Of a DNA stretch of 58,780 nt, positions 57,261 to 58,780 are shown piece by piece. Source of the stretch: Saccoglossus kowalevskii (Eukaryota; Hemichordata; Enteropneusta; Harrimaniidae); NCBI RefSeq assembly GCF_000003605.2, contig NW_003129364.1, positions 187,930 through 246,709 on the forward strand, given 5' to 3'. Below the pieces are notes generated by a model. It was given only the letters and a program-made list of their open reading frames with translations, had not been told where the DNA came from and searched no databases. Every line of letters begins with the position of its first letter. The first letter of the stretch is position 1. Both the position numbers and the translations under genes were made by a program.

Positions 57261-58578
57261 CCACCATCAAATGATAATCATTTACTACAGTTCCGCAGAA
57301 AGAATATGAATGGCAAAAATGAAACGACGAATTATGGTGAAGTCACTGAAATTCACCATTGAAGGTAACTGATTCCGAACACTTGTCATGCAGACAATAT
57401 ATGCAAATATATGGATAATTAGGGAAAACCCTAGAGCAAGCTGGATGACGCATGATTCACATTTCCCAAAATTTAATCATTATTGATAAGTAAAATGACT
57501 TGCAAGGAGAAGACCTGAGCATAATGGTTTTTGGGGGGGAAGGCATGACCTCCGGCATTTATGCATGTGTAGCCTGATATGGACATGTATATCCAGCGTC
57601 TGGGTTAACTAAGCCCTTGCTACACCTGTCTTTGATAGAAGTATTATATAAGAATCAATATCCAGAAGAAGATTACCATGTTTCTTTCATCATAAAATTA
57701 AATGCAAGACATTATGCTTTCAACTCAATATATCTTTTTGAAAAATTCGATAATCTGAGAACTTGCCTTCAAAAGTAAGCTATTACTGAATGTACATGTA
57801 GGCAATAAAGCTAATGAAATAAACACTGGATCTGACAAGCCTTGGGTGAAGTTTCATTAAAGTATTGAACCAGAATGGAACATTTGGCAACTTTATCCAC
57901 AATCCAATCGAGGTTATCCTATGTTCATTTAATTTTATAACCATTGAGATTATTCAGAACAAATTTCCTTTATGCTTAATGAGTTTTTTTGTTTTCACTT
58001 AATTGTCAATGTTGTGCAACAAAAAATAAAGATACTTGAGTATGTCTTGTCTGTGCGTATATATGTAGAGGATGTATATCTCGAACGTACGTGTTGGCAC
58101 ATACTGATGCTTTCAAACCTCACTAACAGGAGTATGATGGTAAGATTTGCCAAGAATGATAGTGAACTAATTTATGCTTGGGATGCAGTACGATAAATAA
58201 ACCTTAACAAAAAGCATCTGTATGACAGAGACTGATAGAATAAGTAACATGTGACCTCTTCTTGTTTTAAATACATCAAGGAGGAATGCTGTAAAAGTGA
58301 ATAAAGTGAAAACTTGATTAAAATAAAAAAAAAAAAAATCAGCAATTTTTGATATTATCTAATTTCAAAATGACCTTCATATGTAACAGATAATGTTTAG
58401 ATTTGAAACTAAGAAATTTGGGATTGTTTTAGTACCAGAAAAAGAGCAAAAAAGACTCATAGACAGAATGCAATCCATGTGTTGCAATTCTCAAATATAC
58501 ATGAGCGAGCGGTGTCAATTGGTTGAAAAACATTGAATTAGTGTTAGAAAAACTAGATGACAATCAACTATTTAGCTG
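57261..58578. other. AT-rich DNA, no gene seen
   Basis: The frame 57972-58196 is open without domain or splice support. A G-rich run lies near 57530. Nothing else was recognised. Confidence 0.5.
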
Positions 58579-58780
58579 CACCAATCACCAACAATACAAT
58601 TGGCCTCTCCACCAATCACAAACAATTCAAGTGGCTTTCACACCAGTCACCAACATAACAATTGACCTCTCCACCAATCAGAAACAATACAATTAACTTT
58701 CACACCAGTCACCAACATAACAATTGGCTTCTCCACCAATCACCAGCAATACAAGTGGCTTCTCCCTCAATCACCAACAA
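58579..58780 (+). repeat. Minisatellite, 31-bp unit, at least 6.5 copies, cut by window edge
   Basis: Units read CACCAATCACCAACAATACA followed by ATTGGCCTCTC. They alternate between a CTCTC-CACCAATCA type and a TTTCA-CACCAGTCACC type, giving a 62-bp dimer rhythm. The array continues beyond the right edge. Most units carry a CCAAT pentamer. Confidence 0.95.

Overview
The window looks like nuclear DNA from a marine invertebrate. It is strongly AT-rich and carries introns, abundant short non-autonomous transposable elements and long minisatellites, with no dense coding. The frequent palindromic word ACATGTACATGT, the tandem-monomer elements ending in an ACGG-rich tail plus a hairpin (Pearl / Helentron-like), and the palindromic MITEs are most reminiscent of molluscs or other lophotrochozoans. 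A hemichordate or other marine invertebrate is not excluded. No bacterial, organellar or viral gene organisation is visible, and I recognised no tRNA or rRNA.

Coding content is very small. The one exon I recognise with conviction is on the minus strand at 23364-23468: 35 codons, phase 0 at both ends, with clean splice signals. It encodes the PP1-docking segment of a neurabin/spinophilin-like scaffold (EIEGLP, then DRKVQFSHSPIR, where the family continues V-F-S-T-Y-S in the next exon). No other exon of this gene was recognised, so most of the window is probably intron of that gene (3' portion beyond the left edge, 5' portion to the right or outside). At 17.75-18.0 kb, inside the inferred downstream intron, a CpG-dense patch holds a possible alternative first coding exon on the same strand. 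Its own RVRF docking motif sits exactly as far from its splice donor as in the main exon. Around 51.0-54.3 kb there are three unidentified minus-strand open segments encoding membrane-spanning helices with plausible splice sites. They may be remnants or exons of a multi-pass membrane protein.

The rest is repeats. (1) Tandem-monomer elements with terminal hairpins lie at 1.7-2.5 kb, 44.2-45.5 kb (with a 50-N assembly gap inside) and 55.4-56.3 kb. (2) Several MITE families occur: an eight-copy family beginning TACTGTAAAATACTTT, a family with TATTTGCTCTATTAG ends, and a family with GTATTAGAAGC ends, all sharing a TACNGTA terminal heptamer. There is also a TTAA-flanked element, a GGGGCGGA-ended pair and two short hairpin elements. 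(3) Minisatellites have periods of 40 bp (6.96-7.47 kb), 46 bp (20.05 kb), about 50 bp interrupted by a MITE (34.7-35.2 kb), 62 bp (35.9-36.7 kb), 49 bp with about 29 copies (41.8-43.2 kb) and 31 bp (58.58 kb to the right edge). Microsatellites include an (ATTCT)12 tract just upstream of the PP1-docking exon's splice acceptor.

Nearly all of the longer open reading frames are chance openings in repeats or AT-rich DNA and are not annotated as genes. Statements naming families rest on motif recognition from memory, without database searches.
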